The notes: generated by a model not told the origin, from the letters alone. Positions 49,201 to 61,700 are shown, numbered from the stretch's first letter. The stretch is DNA of 64,000 nt from Aphelocoma coerulescens (GCF_041296385.1 NC_091020.1:27523001-27587000), one strand, 5' to 3'. Program-made: numbers and translations.

Positions 49201-50219
49201 TGTTGTTATACGAAATTGGACAAACTAGTTGTAAATACCTCTGAAATGAGATCTTGAACATACAGATTCGGAGACTGTCTGAAAATCCCAGTGAAAATAT
49301 CTTTATGGAATTTGTATTTTAGATCAGTCAGAACATTTAATTTTTTTTAACTTTTATTTTTCCTGAAAGTTGGAGTGTTTGCAACCAGCTGACCATGAAG
49401 TTATTTCACCCTCAAGTGAAAAATATATTCCACTTTCCAGGGTTTTGAAGGGTAATTTTTTTTTTAATGAAATATATGTAGAACATAACCCAAAAGACAA
49501 ATGAAACCAAATATCTATGTATTTTATAGAACAACAAAACCAAATAACCTTGCAATTTTCAAGTTCAGCTCATTATGACTTTGTAATGTTTAGTACACTG
49601 CTTAAAAAACCTCACTAATCAATTAAATGAACCAATCAGCCCTGTTCTGAGATTTTTGGAAAGCAAAATAAAGTTGAGGCTTCCAAACAGAGAAGACACT
49701 TGCATGGCTTTGAGAGTTGTGCTGTAGTTTAATAAGAAACTGTCCTTTTTCTCTTTGGAGAAGCTGAAATTTATTGAATTTAACTTTGAAATAATTTGCT
49801 CACAGAGGTATATGTGCAAATTTTTAAACTACTGCTGTTGATAGTGTGATCTATCACTTTAATACTGAATATATTTCAACATTTGCATCCCAGGTCAAAT
49901 AACCAGGTATTTGCATTTAAATGGATTATCAGCACATATTTCTTGTTCTTGTTACTCTCTGTGCTTTTCATGCTGCTGTTTGATACAAAGACTTCTACTG
50001 ATGCAGACAGGAATTTAGTAATCAGGGCAGGAGACAGGTTAATATACTTAAAATTAGATATAATGCTATTCCAATATATGCTATCACACTAATATCAAAT
50101 CCTTATATGGAGCATCATTTCCCAGCACACTGAACTCCATTCACACAGACAGGAGGCTTGAGGGACAGACTGAAGTAGCAGCTTGGTGTAACAGATAGGC
50201 ACCAAAAATAACAGAGACT

Positions 50220-50235
50220 GGGATATTGGGATATT
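50220..50235. repeat. 8-bp tandem duplication GGGATATT
   Basis: Two exact adjacent copies of GGGATATT, a minor slippage event. Confidence 0.85.
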
Positions 50236-51150
50236 GTGCTCCCCTGCACTTAACTCCACTCCAGTAGTGCTCCTGCCTTTGAACCTGAGCAAATCACTGC
50301 CTGGTGCCTCTGTGCTGCCAGAACATACAACTGCAGAGATGGATTCCCTGTCCAACACTATGTGTTTTAACTGGGCTTTTACAGGAGCTCAGCAGCAAAG
50401 GTTGAGATGGGCCTTGTGGAAGCCAATGCAGAACAGCTCAATTTTTGTCCAGCCTGCTGGAAGCATCACACACTGTCCTTGGCACAAATCCACACAACAA
50501 TCTGTCAGTCCAATGTTTTTAATTCAGTTGCAGAGAGAAGATTTATGTTAGATGTTGGCAGGGAAAAAAAAACAACCCTAACTTGCTTTTACTTATGGGT
50601 AAGGTCTGTAATAAATCACCTGGACAGGCTGAGGACTCCCCACAGTTAAAGCTCCATTGCAGCAGGACAGAGAAAGAGCTGTCTGAAACAGGAGTGATGG
50701 CAAGGGGAGTTCACAAGAAAGCTCTGCTGAGCAGCACGAACTCAAAGCCAGAGGAGTTCTCAGGGCTCTGTCCAGCCTTCTTTTCCAATATTTAATGAAA
50801 TCTGGTTGGAAACTCATAAACGTTTTGCTGGTTGCTTGTTACAAATAAACATAGCTCCATCACACAGCTCTTTAATAGGAACATACACCACTGGAGGGGA
50901 TTACACCTGGAGGGGTTCAGGGAGGCTACAGCAGCTCCCCTCCCTGAGCTATAACCACCACTTTGGCTTCCCAGCTGGCAAAGAGCTGCTCCTCTCCTGT
51001 GCTGTGCCCTTACTGAGGCTGATGGCAGCAAACAGCCAGCAATTTGGCAAGTCCTGCCCAGTGTCTGATTGTACTTGTCCCACTGGTACAACCATAGTGA
51101 AGAGGAACGATAGACACATAAACAAAACGGCAGCAAAAAAATTGGCGTGT

Positions 51151-51172
51151 GAGTTATCTCAGAGTTATCTCA
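51151..51172. repeat. 11-bp tandem duplication GAGTTATCTCA
   Basis: Two exact adjacent copies of GAGTTATCTCA, followed by a partial third (GAGAC). This is a small local duplication. Confidence 0.95.
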
Positions 51173-52280
51173 GAGACATTCACATCTCCAGCTGAGTGGA
51201 ACTCAGTGGGAAATCTCTTGGCTGACACTCTGAAATCTGCAAGTTTGCTTTGAAAGAGCAAAGTTGTCCAAGTCCCTATATTATCAACATTTTAAAAATC
51301 ACCGCCTGAAGGACTTATGGCAGGGTGCACAGGCAATTACATTGCTCTATTTGTTACTGTGGAAACACGTTTTATGATTGGTGAAATCTATGAGAAATAT
51401 ATTGAATGAAGTTCTTGAAAACAGTACTTTAAAATTAAAACTGAGCAACACCAGGAAGCCTTCACCTCAAGGAAGTCATGAAACGCCAGGGAGTCAGCAG
51501 GAAAGTACCACTAAGTCTTGATGGGATTGATTTGGTTGGACTAGCTCTGTGTCATAGAATGGAAAAATAAAAGTAGAGTCAACTACTCAAGCTGGTGCTC
51601 TCACAGCTGGAGAGCTTTGCCCACAAATGGGCGCAACAATGAGTCAGAACACAATGATAATTGCTCCTGTTCTCTTGGACTGTGAATATTTTCCAACCCA
51701 ATGACATGAAACTGTCAAGACTTCAGTCCTCTAAGTACCCTTTTCAAGGTCTAAGCTTTCCATTGGCCCTTAGTCATGAAAAACTATTGAACTTCTCAAA
51801 TGTTTGTTAGAAACAAACAGATCTACAGATGCAGGATGGAGTCTCTTCACATACCTAAACTAAGTTAAAAAACATGTGCTTTGTCACACAACAGCTTCCA
51901 ACCTTCCTGGCTGAACTGAAAGGAAGAAATCTGGTTACTACCTCCTCTAAAGGATGGCTTTTTCTTTTTTATATTGAAGGTGGTTTGGAAATGGAAATCC
52001 CACTACTTAGTTAAAAAAACCAAATACATTGAAATCATTTGAGGTGGCAAGACAGATAGGAAATCCAAATACCCTCTGTTACTCAGGAAGATCCAGCCTT
52101 CACTTCTAGAGGGATTTCACAGCAAATAAAAAAATAAAATGAAAAAGGAATTAAAAGGAAATTTGTTTGTTAAATAAGAAGGGAATTACCCCTGTGAGGG
52201 ATTCTTCTGGACTCTGGGGGGAATAATTTCTTTCTTACTGACCAGATGCCAGTTTTAATTGACTTAGATTATATAAATAA

Positions 52281-52297
52281 TTTTTTTTTTTTTTTTT
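52281..52297. repeat. Poly-T run (17)
   Basis: Seventeen consecutive T residues after an AT-rich lead. Confidence 0.95.
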
Positions 52298-53700
52298 CAT
52301 TTATCCAGTCCTTTCAAGCAAGTTATAGCAGTGTATTGTAACCCTCACTAAAGTTATTGTTATTTTACCCTGGTATCTGTGGGAGGAGGATTGAGGCTTG
52401 CAGAAAGCCAAAGTATGAGACTCCAGATGTGATCTATGCAAAAAAAAACAGTTACAAAAGTTGAGATGTGTGCATTAAAGTGCCAGGTACTGTGAGTTTA
52501 TTGCTTTCCAAATCAGATATTCCCTGTCAAAAGTTCAAAAACTGACAATAAACTTAACTGTTGCATCTTTAAACTTATTTGTAACTTGCAGAGGGAGTAT
52601 AGTGTCTTGGTTTTGTCTCTTCCATAAAGTTTACAGCCAGCAGGAGATAATGAAATCTAGGCTGAGCTCATATTACCAAGAGAAAAAACCAGCCAGGCCT
52701 GTTTGTGTTGGTGGCTGTCAGGTGAGATATTTTATAGCTCATTAGTGTCGAAACTGTTATTGCTTTTTCTTCCTTTATGAATAGATCATGTGATGCCATG
52801 CCTCTCTCTCACACTCCTCACCAATTTGTCACAGCAAACAGAAATCAGGGATTTCTTGTCAGAGTCCTTTTCACTTCAGTGCTTGCTTCTGATGAACCAT
52901 GCTACCCAAACAAGTCTAGATGTGCTTCACAGCCCTTGGACCTCCTCACTGATGCAGAGATGTTTGTTTAGGAGTTGTCCATGCAGCACTGGTGCATGTG
53001 CTCCCTTGCCAGCATGGCAGGGGAGGGCTCTAGCTGGCCTCCCTAGAAGGCTCCCAAAGTTCCCAAGCACTGCAGCTCACCCCTGGGGAGAGCAATGGTT
53101 TTCAGAGCAGGCAAAGCACTGCTGAGCAGTATTTTCACTTTAAACACTGAAGATTATTCAGGATAATGGGTCAGTGTCTCCCCAGCAGAGAATGCTCTCC
53201 TGGCGGAAGTTGGCCATGTATTCCTCCCTCACATCTGAGCTGGAATAATCTTGGCCTTTGGCCAGACAAAAGTCGTGTTCATGTTTTGTTTTTTTTTGTG
53301 CTGAGATTATTCAAACCATGTCCAATCTGCAGAGGAGATGCACCAGTGTTCTCATATAGTTCAGGTAGAAGACACAAAGGAGAAGGGATGCAGATTAATT
53401 TAACCAACAGAAAAGAAAAATGGAATAGGATTCTACAAACAGTTGTGAAGAAAAGCACATTACCTAGTCCGTTTCCACAATTGTTAATATACTCTACAAT
53501 AATTACTCATTATTTTAAATCCATTCTGAACACTCCTAAGGCAAATAGAAGCCACTAAAGTAATTTTTGGGAAATCCACTATTCCTTTCACTCTCTCTTT
53601 GTGTTTGCAGGAAAATCTATTCAGTTAAAGAACCACATCAAAGTATTGCTTTCCTTTTATGTAAAAAGCATACAGTTGTTATTACACCGTGTTTTGAGTG

Positions 53701-53860
53701 GAGGGCATGAAGTTTTGTAAGCTTTAATTAATCCACTGAACCATCAACTTATATTCCACTGCAAATACTGCCATCTGGTACCAGTCCATGCATCAGTAAT
53801 TAATGTCTGCTACAAGTTTGCTTCCCCAGCACTATCTGATTAGGTAATTAGCCTATAGAA
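53701..53860. promoter_or_regulatory. Candidate conserved non-coding element
   Basis: Within 160 bases are GCTTTAATTAATCC (homeodomain), GCCATCTGG (E-box of neural bHLH type, near 53770), CAGTAATTAATG near 53794 and GATTAGGTAATTAGCC near 53839. The stretch is non-repetitive and non-coding. Three TAATTA-type palindromes plus an E-box suggest a distal enhancer. No conservation data are available to me. Confidence 0.33.
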
Positions 53861-55669
53861 CAATACTCAACATAACACATTATTGTTCTGTTAAGTGTGA
53901 TCTGTTTGAAAGCACTAAAGAATACCTTAATACTGCTCCATTTCTGTGACTCATACCTCAACAAACACCCATCCAGAAAATTACAAAGCAATTCAGCAAG
54001 GAAGGGGGGTAACAACAAGAAGCCAAAACCACATGAAAAGCATGTCAATAAAATTAGGCATTAGTACTGTTTCAGAATAGCCTGAGAGGAAATATAAATA
54101 TAAGACAATCCCCAATTGCTGCTCTCCACAGAAGGCATGAATCAACATCAACAATGATCTACTTATGATAAAGGCCCCTTCAGAGAAGAATGATGAAACA
54201 TACTTTGTCATCAAAACTCAAGGGTTTAATAAATCAATGGAAGGTGGAATTGGGAAGAGGAAAAACAAAGCAGCATGTCATCTTTATTCACTAGGGTAAA
54301 ATGTGGCTGTTTCCAAGATCACATCTGAATTAAGCTTGTGAGAAAAGCAAGTGATGAAGATATAGCAAAGGAGAACTGAAGTGAAGCCAACATATCAGTA
54401 CTGTCAGATCCTGTGGCTGTAGTGCAAAACCTATCAATATTTGGCTGAGTGAAGTGGTTTTTTTACTTTATCCAGCTCTTGCCCTCAGGTGATTACAAAA
54501 AGAACTCTGAATTTATTTTGCATGAGATCACTAGCTTAACCTGGGTCAGACAAAAATTTAGCAAAGTCAGCCCTAAGTGCATGAAAAACACAACAAGCAT
54601 ATAAAAAGTCCAAGTTTAGGAACCTGGAGACCTCACACATCATCTTTGCTATTTCAAAACATCAAGGTCAGGATTTATTTGACCAAATTTACACACCAAT
54701 ATGTAAGTTCCTATGCTGCAACCCATTCTCTCCACTCCTTCTTTGGTCAAGAGAATCCTGCCCCTCACACTGGCAGTACAAATGTTTTCCACCACATTTA
54801 TCTGGAATAATTTGCAAAAATCATTGTCAGTTCAATGGTATAGACTGAAGACTATGTATCTGCAAGTTAAGTTTTAGTTCTGCATCAGGCTTTCTCAGTT
54901 TCAGGTGTCCTCCCTTTCCAACAGGCTCTGTTTCACAATTAGGTATTTTCAATGGTTGTGACCTAATAATGGAATCAAACCTATAGATGACTCATGAAGC
55001 CAATCCTAGCAGGAGTACACTGTCCCCTTCTCTTACTTTCCCTTCACTACTTGTGTTCTCATTGACTTGTCCTCCTATTCCGTTCCTCATTCTGATAGCA
55101 AACCTAGAGCTTATCTACAACCACAGGCTCTGACCTCTCCAAACAGGGCAGTATCTTTGTCCAGCTGCAACACTCTCAGACCTTCTCTGCTGTCTAAAGC
55201 TCTCTAAAATATGTCATGATGTGCAAACAGAGGAGCACTAAATGAACTGGATTGAATAACAACCCTTGAGCTATTGGGCTAAATTCTCTCCTCATTAAGA
55301 GAGTAGGAAGAGCCCTACAGAACCAGATCAACACCCCATGGTCTCAGCTGCAAAACTGGGCAACTGTTGGAGTGAAAGCTCCTCTGGACTCAGGCCCAGA
55401 GGAAAGCCAAAGGACAGGGGTTGAATTAAAACCTTTGGATAAGCTGAGATACATGAAGTCACACCAAAGTGAAATAGAGATTTTTAACTTTTAGTAGAAA
55501 TATATACTAAGTGCCTTAAACAGTGAAAAGCTGCAGCAGAGACCTTAAACATAGTTTTTACAGCAGGAGTGTTACCTTTTCACAAAATTTCTTTGCTTTA
55601 GACAAAATATAGATAGAACTATACTGTTCACATTTTTTAGATAGAGTGTTCACATAAACAGTAAGAGCT
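53861..55669. other. Unique non-coding DNA, no gene seen
   Basis: No named repeat or coding frame is recognised up to the LTR-like unit. The LTR-like unit may begin earlier than I place it, since 55440-55670 has a similar purine-rich texture. Confidence 0.5.
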
Positions 55670-55877
55670 GATAGAAACTATATATGGAAATTTGTGTAGT
55701 ACCTATGTAACACTTGTGTAAGACTTACGACTGTTAGAATTAGACCAGGATAGGTTAAGAAAACAAAAACTAGAATCATGTGTTAATTTTATTGGTCAAT
55801 TAACAAATATAATCCACACTTCTGTAAGAAAAAAATTAATTAGAAGAAGAAGCTGTTTGCTACTTGCTGTTTACCTC

Positions 55878-55896
55878 CTGCTGCTGCTGCTGCTGC
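55878..55896. repeat. (CTG)n trinucleotide microsatellite
   Basis: Six CTG units plus C, inside the probable LTR, 58 bases before its AATAAA. Confidence 0.95.
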
Positions 55897-55953
55897 TTGG
55901 CCTTATCATGTAATCCCTTTGAACTCTGCCTTCAGAAAACTATGAGACTATGA

Positions 55954-55959
55954 AATAAA
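55954..55959 (+). terminator. AATAAA polyadenylation signal
   Basis: Canonical hexamer in the sequence TATGAAATAAAGAACTC within the probable forward LTR, followed by a CT-rich segment. Confidence 0.5.
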
Positions 55960-56020
55960 GAACTCAGCAGAAGAGCAGCCTCCTCTGCTCTCTCACCCTC
56001 ATCTGAGAAGGAAGGGTATC

Positions 56021-56683
56021 CCATCAAAAGCTCAACAGGCTCAAATGCCTGTAGAAGAATACACAAATGGGACAAGCATGAGACTCTTCTTCCATTGAAC
56101 ACACTGAACTCCCAGAATTTTGAGTCCAGGCCTTCCTCCTCCAGAGGAATTTCCCAGAATTTATGCCATGTAACATCTAATACCTAGATTAATTTTTCCT
56201 TTTATTTTCCTGGAAAATTTCAACCCTTTGATCCATTCCACTATCCCCAATAAGAATGAAATTCTACAGTAGGATTTCTCCAGAAAGAGAATTCCAGGAT
56301 GTGGGAAAACACAAATCTTCAGAAACCAGCTGTGGTTCTCCTAAGTTCTCACCCACCTCTGAATTTCAGGCTTCCATTCCAACCTCTGGTTTGCTGTGAA
56401 GCCTTCTCATTCCTATTTTGCTCCTATTTTTACATTAATAACCGTGTCAGTACAAACACTCTTGCCAATATTACACAGCACATACATATTGAGAAAGTCT
56501 GCCTTATTTTTATGGCCATTAATGAGAGCTGCTATTTAATATCAACATCTTCCAACAGTCTCTCCTTGCTGTGATGAAATTGCTTGTCAAAACATCTCCT
56601 TCATATTTCAGCACTGGGGAGTACTCACAGCATCTCACCTCAGCAATCTAAGTAAAGAATTAGGGTGAAGACACCAGACAATT
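56021..56683. other. Unique spacer between two LTR-like units
   Basis: No gag, protease, polymerase or envelope remnant is recognised in this 0.66-kb gap, so the two flanking LTR-like units, which also point in opposite directions, are separate insertions. Confidence 0.5.
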
Positions 56684-56900
56684 TGTGAAGGGTTACAAGC
56701 ACCACACTCAAAGGTCTGAACAGACACTGCTGGGGCTGCCCAAAGCAGCACAGCATCCAGCTGCAGACGTCCTTGGGGTCAGCTGCAGCTTGCACGGAGA
56801 GCTGGCTCATTTGCAAGGAGCGAGCCCCAAACAAAGGTGGTGCAGAAGCATGGGCAGAGGCAAAGGATGAGAGAGGGGTCTCTGTGCAGATTCCAGCTGG

Positions 56901-56906
56901 TTTATT
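56901..56906 (-). terminator. LTR polyadenylation signal AATAAA
   Basis: Exact AATAAA on the minus strand (TTTATT on +), in the expected R-region position about 50 bases after the LTR TATA box. Confidence 0.65.
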
Positions 56907-56954
56907 GCTGGTGGAGGGTCCAGCGACAAACACCTGCAAAAAAAGGAGAGCGCA

Positions 56955-56962
56955 CTTTTATA
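56955..56962 (-). promoter_or_regulatory. LTR TATA box TATAAAAG
   Basis: Exact TATAAAAG on the minus strand, with an ATTGG box about 25 bases upstream and two more farther upstream. This is the core promoter of the reverse-oriented LTR and could in principle still start transcription toward lower coordinates. Confidence 0.65.
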
Positions 56963-57230
56963 CAGGGGTGGAACAAAGGGAAACAACCAATGGGGATTGA
57001 CTGAGGAGGAGGCGATAACAGGGGAATAACCAATAGGGATAACTTAAGGCCTTAAGGGAGGGAATTACCTGAATAGACCAATGGAGCATCAAAGAAGGGA
57101 GAACTTTCCAGAACAAATACATAAGCAATTAAGGGAAATGCATAAACATAAGCTTATACATAAAACTGGGTGGAGAACTCCTAAACCAATAAATTTAAAA
57201 CATGTAAACTAGGACCCACTAGGAACATGG

Positions 57231-58540
57231 GAACTCACCGTAACCACGGGGTGAGGATGAGACCTTGGTGTTGTGGAGGGCTGTCCACCAGTCTTCCAAA
57301 TGTTCTACCACATGTGTGTGCTCTGAATGTGGCCACAGCCACATGCACCACAACATTGGACAACCTGTCTCAACTCTTTTAAACAAAAGGTGAGATTTCA
57401 TATTTGGAGATACAATATAGAGGACCTAGAAAGAAAAAATGAGTGTAGCAAGTGTCCAACTCCAGCATTATGAAATGGAAAATGCTTGATGCAGATGGTA
57501 GATTTCGGTCACCAGAAACTGTAATTGTTAATTTGAAATAGAAAATAATATTTCAGTTACTTTCTAGCCCACAACCTTTTAGTAGTAGAATACAGCCTTT
57601 CCATAACCTCTTTTTTATATAAATTCCAGAAGAGATTTTTCCAAATTAAAACATTCATGACACTGTACTTTTTGATGAACCCTTCTACCAATCAGTATGA
57701 AAAGCAGAGGCTTTTTTGAAGCATTTTACCTAATGAAAAAACAGTGCTTTATGATTGAAAGTTTGCAATTAGCTGTGCTAAAATTAGAGCTATTATATGC
57801 AGGTTATACTCCTTTCTTTCCTCTTTCACTTTTATTCTTGAGACAGCACAGAAATGTGATTTTCAAGTAGAAAAAACATTGCTCTTGAATTTTTGATTAC
57901 TCACAAATTTCCACATTTCTACAGGTATCAACATTTCTCTAAAGTTAGGGGAGTACATGACACATGAAAATCTACTTTTTGCCCCATGATTATAATTTAA
58001 TTTAATTTAAGCTTTGAATATTTTTTATTTGTCTTGCAATAGGAATGACTTACTGAAATTGCAATTCTATGCCTGTCTAATGTCTAGTGCTTCCCAGTTA
58101 TCAATGTCACTTGGATCCCTGAAAGCACTTGGGGCTGTCTCCATTGAATAGGCGTAGAAACACATGTAGAGTTTAGGATGTCTGAATAGAGATCATGTGA
58201 AGATAGTAAGTTTACTTTTATTATTACCATTTTTGTCTTTCTTACCACAGTGTCTAAGGTTCCACCTGGCACCAGTATTCTTGGCATTGGAAAAAGAACT
58301 AGAAATAGTCCATCCAAAGCTTTGCATTTTAAGAAGAATAGCATTCCTGTGTAAATAAAATCTGAGATTGCTTTTGTGATATCACTAAAGGTATTTTAGT
58401 CTGAAACTACAAGCATTTTTTGGTAAGAAAGGTTGCAAAGAAGGGCAGAACAACTACAAACAGAGCAGCTTTCTCTGTACCTATTCCCTTGTAATTAAGA
58501 TGTTGAGTTGGTGGGAGGGAAAAAACATAACACTTGAGAG
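57231..58540. other. Unique non-coding DNA, no gene seen
   Basis: The first 130 bases may still belong to the U3 of the reverse LTR. The rest is AT-rich sequence without recognisable genes or repeats. Confidence 0.5.
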
Positions 58541-58720
58541 TATTTATTAATTACTTTTCAGCTTCAGTGCACAAGGTTAAATGCAGCCTTAGGCAGCTTT
58601 CACTGATGTGACTCACATCTCCACAATGTCAGAGCTTTCAGTGACACTGACGGGCTCATATTTGGCAAAGAATAAACCATTCTCTGGTGTATTAATTAAG
58701 CATGTCCTGCAGTGAAGCAG
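58541..58720. promoter_or_regulatory. Candidate conserved non-coding element
   Basis: TTTATTAATTACTTTTCAGC at 58541-58565 and GTATTAATTAAGCATG at 58688-58703 bracket a CpG-poor block with GATGTGACTCACATC, which contains a near-palindrome around an AP-1/CREB-like TGACTCA. The block is non-repetitive and non-coding. The enhancer assignment is inferred from motif content only. Confidence 0.28.
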
Positions 58721-61700
58721 TGCAAAACTATAAGAAGTTTTAGACAGTGACTTTCATACCTATAAAACATGTCTTGACAACTCCTGAGCATGAAAGCTCT
58801 CATTAATCCACAGAATGCGGACAACACCAATAAGAAACGTGTTTCCCCATGGCAACTGTGTCCTCAGTGGGCTCAGTCCTGATGGTAAGTCAGCACAGGC
58901 CTCTTCCCCAGGAAGATGACCAGGAGATGACCTAATTATGTCCAATCACAGCATTATTTTCTATTAATTTTCATATGAATTTAAATGTAAGTGAGGACAT
59001 TGGTAAATATGCCAATGGAAATATTTACAGAAATAAAGAATTACTGGTGCATATTTTTTGAATTGTGGCTGTTATTTTACCATATTTTCTAACCGCATGA
59101 AATATTTTTATTTCTTTTTTGCACAGCTGGCCCCAGAAAAAACAAACCCAGCACCCCACAAATCTTAATCCAATTCAGCTACCCCAGCTGCTGCATGACT
59201 TCAGTCCATGCTCATGGTCTCTCGGATCCTTGTGCCCTCCTGGAGGGGGGATATAGAGTGTGCCAGAGGATTCAACCCATCCAGGCAAACTGTCTGAAGA
59301 AAAATAAACCCTCTCCAATCGCAAAAAACAGCAAAAACCCCCACTTCCTACCATGTTTCCCAGTGACAGTTTCCCATAAGCTGATCATTCTAAAAATCAG
59401 AGTACCACAGTAAATAGACAGATCTAGAAAGTGTGTGTTCAAAAAGACTCAGCTTTTCTATATTTTATTTGCTAAGAAATGTAATTCCTTTTAGAAGCAA
59501 TATAATGTTGGCAGTTTTAAAAGAGAATCCCAGAAAGAACATATAACAGAATTTATGTGTATGTAATCTTCCTTTCTTTTAGAGTTAGGAAAACAAATAT
59601 TTCTGATTCTTTATAAAAATTTCAATTTAGGCCTTTTCTATTTCCATAAATTTTTGACACTAAATTATAAAAATTTCCTTACTCTTCCTCACAGTCTAAA
59701 ATTTCAATTTAATCAGGCAAGACTGAGGAAGTTTTGGGGATTGCTGCTGGTATGGACAGCTAAATTCAGTTTCACCACACTTCTGCAAGCATTTCAGTGT
59801 TTAAGTGCCCCAAGCTTATGTACTTCTACCTTCAATCACCTACTATTGAAACTGAACAAAATGAAAACAACATTTTTCCATTTACATTCCCAAACACAAG
59901 TTGTCTAAAATAGCGAGATCTTCTTCCTCTCCCACTTATTTCACACCTAACTCCCTGACCACCTGAAAGCTTGGCGTGAATTCTTGTGAGTAGTGTGTAA
60001 TGTGGTCTCAGCCCAGCATTTTGTTCAGACTTCTGGTTTGGCTGCAGTTTTGCTCTTTCACATTCTTCATAGCAGCTCCATCAAGTGGCCAGAGATCTGA
60101 ATACATCGCTGCAATCCATGACAATCCATGCAGGTACCTGCTTGTTGGGACCACTGCAAACACATTCTGAGATGTTTCTGGGGCAAAGTATGGGTGGGGT
60201 AGCAGGTGCAGAGGGGAAGTACAGAAAAAGAAGGTATGGGAGGACCAAACAGAAGGTTAGATATGAGAAAAAAGATCAGTGAGTTGCTTTTCAGTAGTTA
60301 AGATCAGGAGATTTGCTAAAGTCTACAGACCAAGCAGTTTTTTTTTTTTTTCCGTGAAGTGCAGGCTTTTTGGAGGGAATTAGTTTGGGATGTTTGCTGG
60401 CCTTCACAGTAAAGCTTGTTTTCCTGAAACACCAGGATAAAGGCAGGTAAGGTCCCAAACAAAGAAGGTAGCTGTCATATCTCCAAGGTATTCATATGGC
60501 CACAGCTCAGGGGGTTCATCTTAGGATGAAATTTCCATTGTCCTGTGAAGTAGAGCAGGTATCTGGTACTGCATAACTCTTGTGGTCTGAGGAAAGCCAG
60601 CCTTTCCTGGTTCCTTGCATGTCTTCTTAGGTTCTGACTCACCTGGAGCACAAGGATTTGCTGCTAAACCCACCTCTAACATAAACTTTTTTTGAGGTGC
60701 TGAGGGAAAGTTCCTGCATTCCTCTATAACCTCCTTTTCCTGCCTTGTTTTCAAATGTGCTGTGCACTTGATCTGCCAGCCTTGGCTCCTGAAAGGATTG
60801 AATAAAAAATAACTTATCCTCAGTTCAAACAAAAGAATTTTACAGAATTATTTAGGGAGGGAAAAGAGTGACATTTCAGAGCCCTGGGAAATCTGAGCAT
60901 TGTTCCGAAAAATAAAAGAAGGAAAATTCTCCACACATGGTAATTATCATTGCTTCGTTAAAAACTCAGAGAAACCATGACAATTTTTACACATTGGAGA
61001 TGTGATTTCTCTAACACTAAGAAGCACAGATTCCCCTTTAGTTCTGCATCAGTTTTTTTAAAGTATCTTACATGGAATTGTCTCTCCTTTTGGGCTATTT
61101 TCAAATAATCTAGCTCCTGGAGATATTCTTTATCTTCTTGAAAGACATGGGACAAAACAAAGCTCTATGTAGTCACGCAGAGGTAGATTGCCTCTGGTTT
61201 CTAAGCTGACTCCTAACAAGCAGTTTTCAGTCTTTCCTGACTTGTAAAGTCCTAAAATTTTCCAACAGAGATGCACTCCCAGCCCCCTGAGAGCAAATTT
61301 ACGTTACTGACAGTAGGCTTTTGTCAGCTGTGTTGTGTGGATTCCTTTGCCCACAGGTTGAAAACCACTGCTGTGTGCTGTCTGGCATTCTGCAGCATAA
61401 ACACATCTCTGTTCCAAGAAAAATAGCTCCCAGTTTTGGGTCTTTGAAAAATACATCTGGATCTACCTACTGAAATATGAATTCATTTTATTTTCAAGCC
61501 TCAGAGCCTGAATGGCAGCATAAGCAAGTTACATCAACAGAGCCAGCTAATCTGCATGGGTGTGAAACCAGATATAAATTAATCCCTTTGTTTCCACAGC
61601 CCTCACTGTCAAATCTATTTTCAGTGCAATCAGAAGTGAGGCTACTACATTAGTAACTTCAGACCACAACATTTTTCCACACCCACTAATCAAATACTTA

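Larger units (their letters stand above)
43246..53700. other. Unique non-coding DNA, no gene seen
   Basis: The longest featureless stretch of the window. It contains an 11-bp tandem duplication at 51151-51172, an 8-bp one at 50220-50235 and a T run at 52281-52297. Frames of up to 148 codons (minus strand, 43369-43815) occur with no recognisable domain. A moderately GC-rich part at about 50.2-51.2 kb has overlapping short frames on both strands, which argues for composition and not for coding. Confidence 0.6.
55670..56020 (+). mobile_element. Probable retroviral LTR fragment (forward)
   Basis: The layout resembles an LTR read forward: an inverted CCAAT box (ATTGG at 55791-55795) followed by CAAT, a (CTG)6 stretch at 55878-55896, and TATGAGACTATG leading into AATAAA at 55954-55959. 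A CT-rich U5-like segment follows (CCTCCTCTGCTCTCTCACCC), then sequence ending ATCCCA near 56020. AATAAA followed at once by a pyrimidine-rich segment is typical of class II (ERVK/alpharetrovirus-like) LTRs in birds. No clear TG start, TATA box or flanking duplication was found, so the left boundary is a guess. No gag/pol/env frame adjoins it. It could instead be the 3' end of an unrelated old transcript or retrocopy. Confidence 0.45.
56684..57230 (-). mobile_element. Probable class II ERV LTR (reverse orientation)
   Basis: Read on the minus strand, this segment has a complete retroviral promoter layout: three ATTGG (inverted CCAAT) boxes (+ strand CCAAT at about 57078, 57030 and 56987), then TATAAAAG at 56962-56955, then AATAAA at 56906-56901, some 50 bases downstream of TATA. 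A pyrimidine-rich R/U5 stretch then continues to a possible end at 56684, where the + strand begins TGTGAAGGG. The short TATA-to-AATAAA distance, a compact R, is characteristic of alpharetrovirus-like and ERVK LTRs in birds. The U3 boundary is uncertain and may reach about 57360. No primer-binding site or internal genes were identified on either side, so it is treated as a solo LTR. With TATA, CCAAT and poly-A signals all intact, it appears younger than the ERVL-type LTRs in the window. Confidence 0.68.

Noticed and set aside
51481..51570. Weak resemblance to a CR1 3' end (GATTTGGTTGGACTAG, then CATAGAATGG)
   Set aside because: Only scattered words match, the order is incomplete and the terminal 8-bp units are absent.
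60338..60832. Poly-T run followed by a minus-strand 103-codon frame, as in a reverse-oriented retrocopy
   Set aside because: The frame resembles no known protein, there is no poly-A signal next to the tail, and no target duplication was found.
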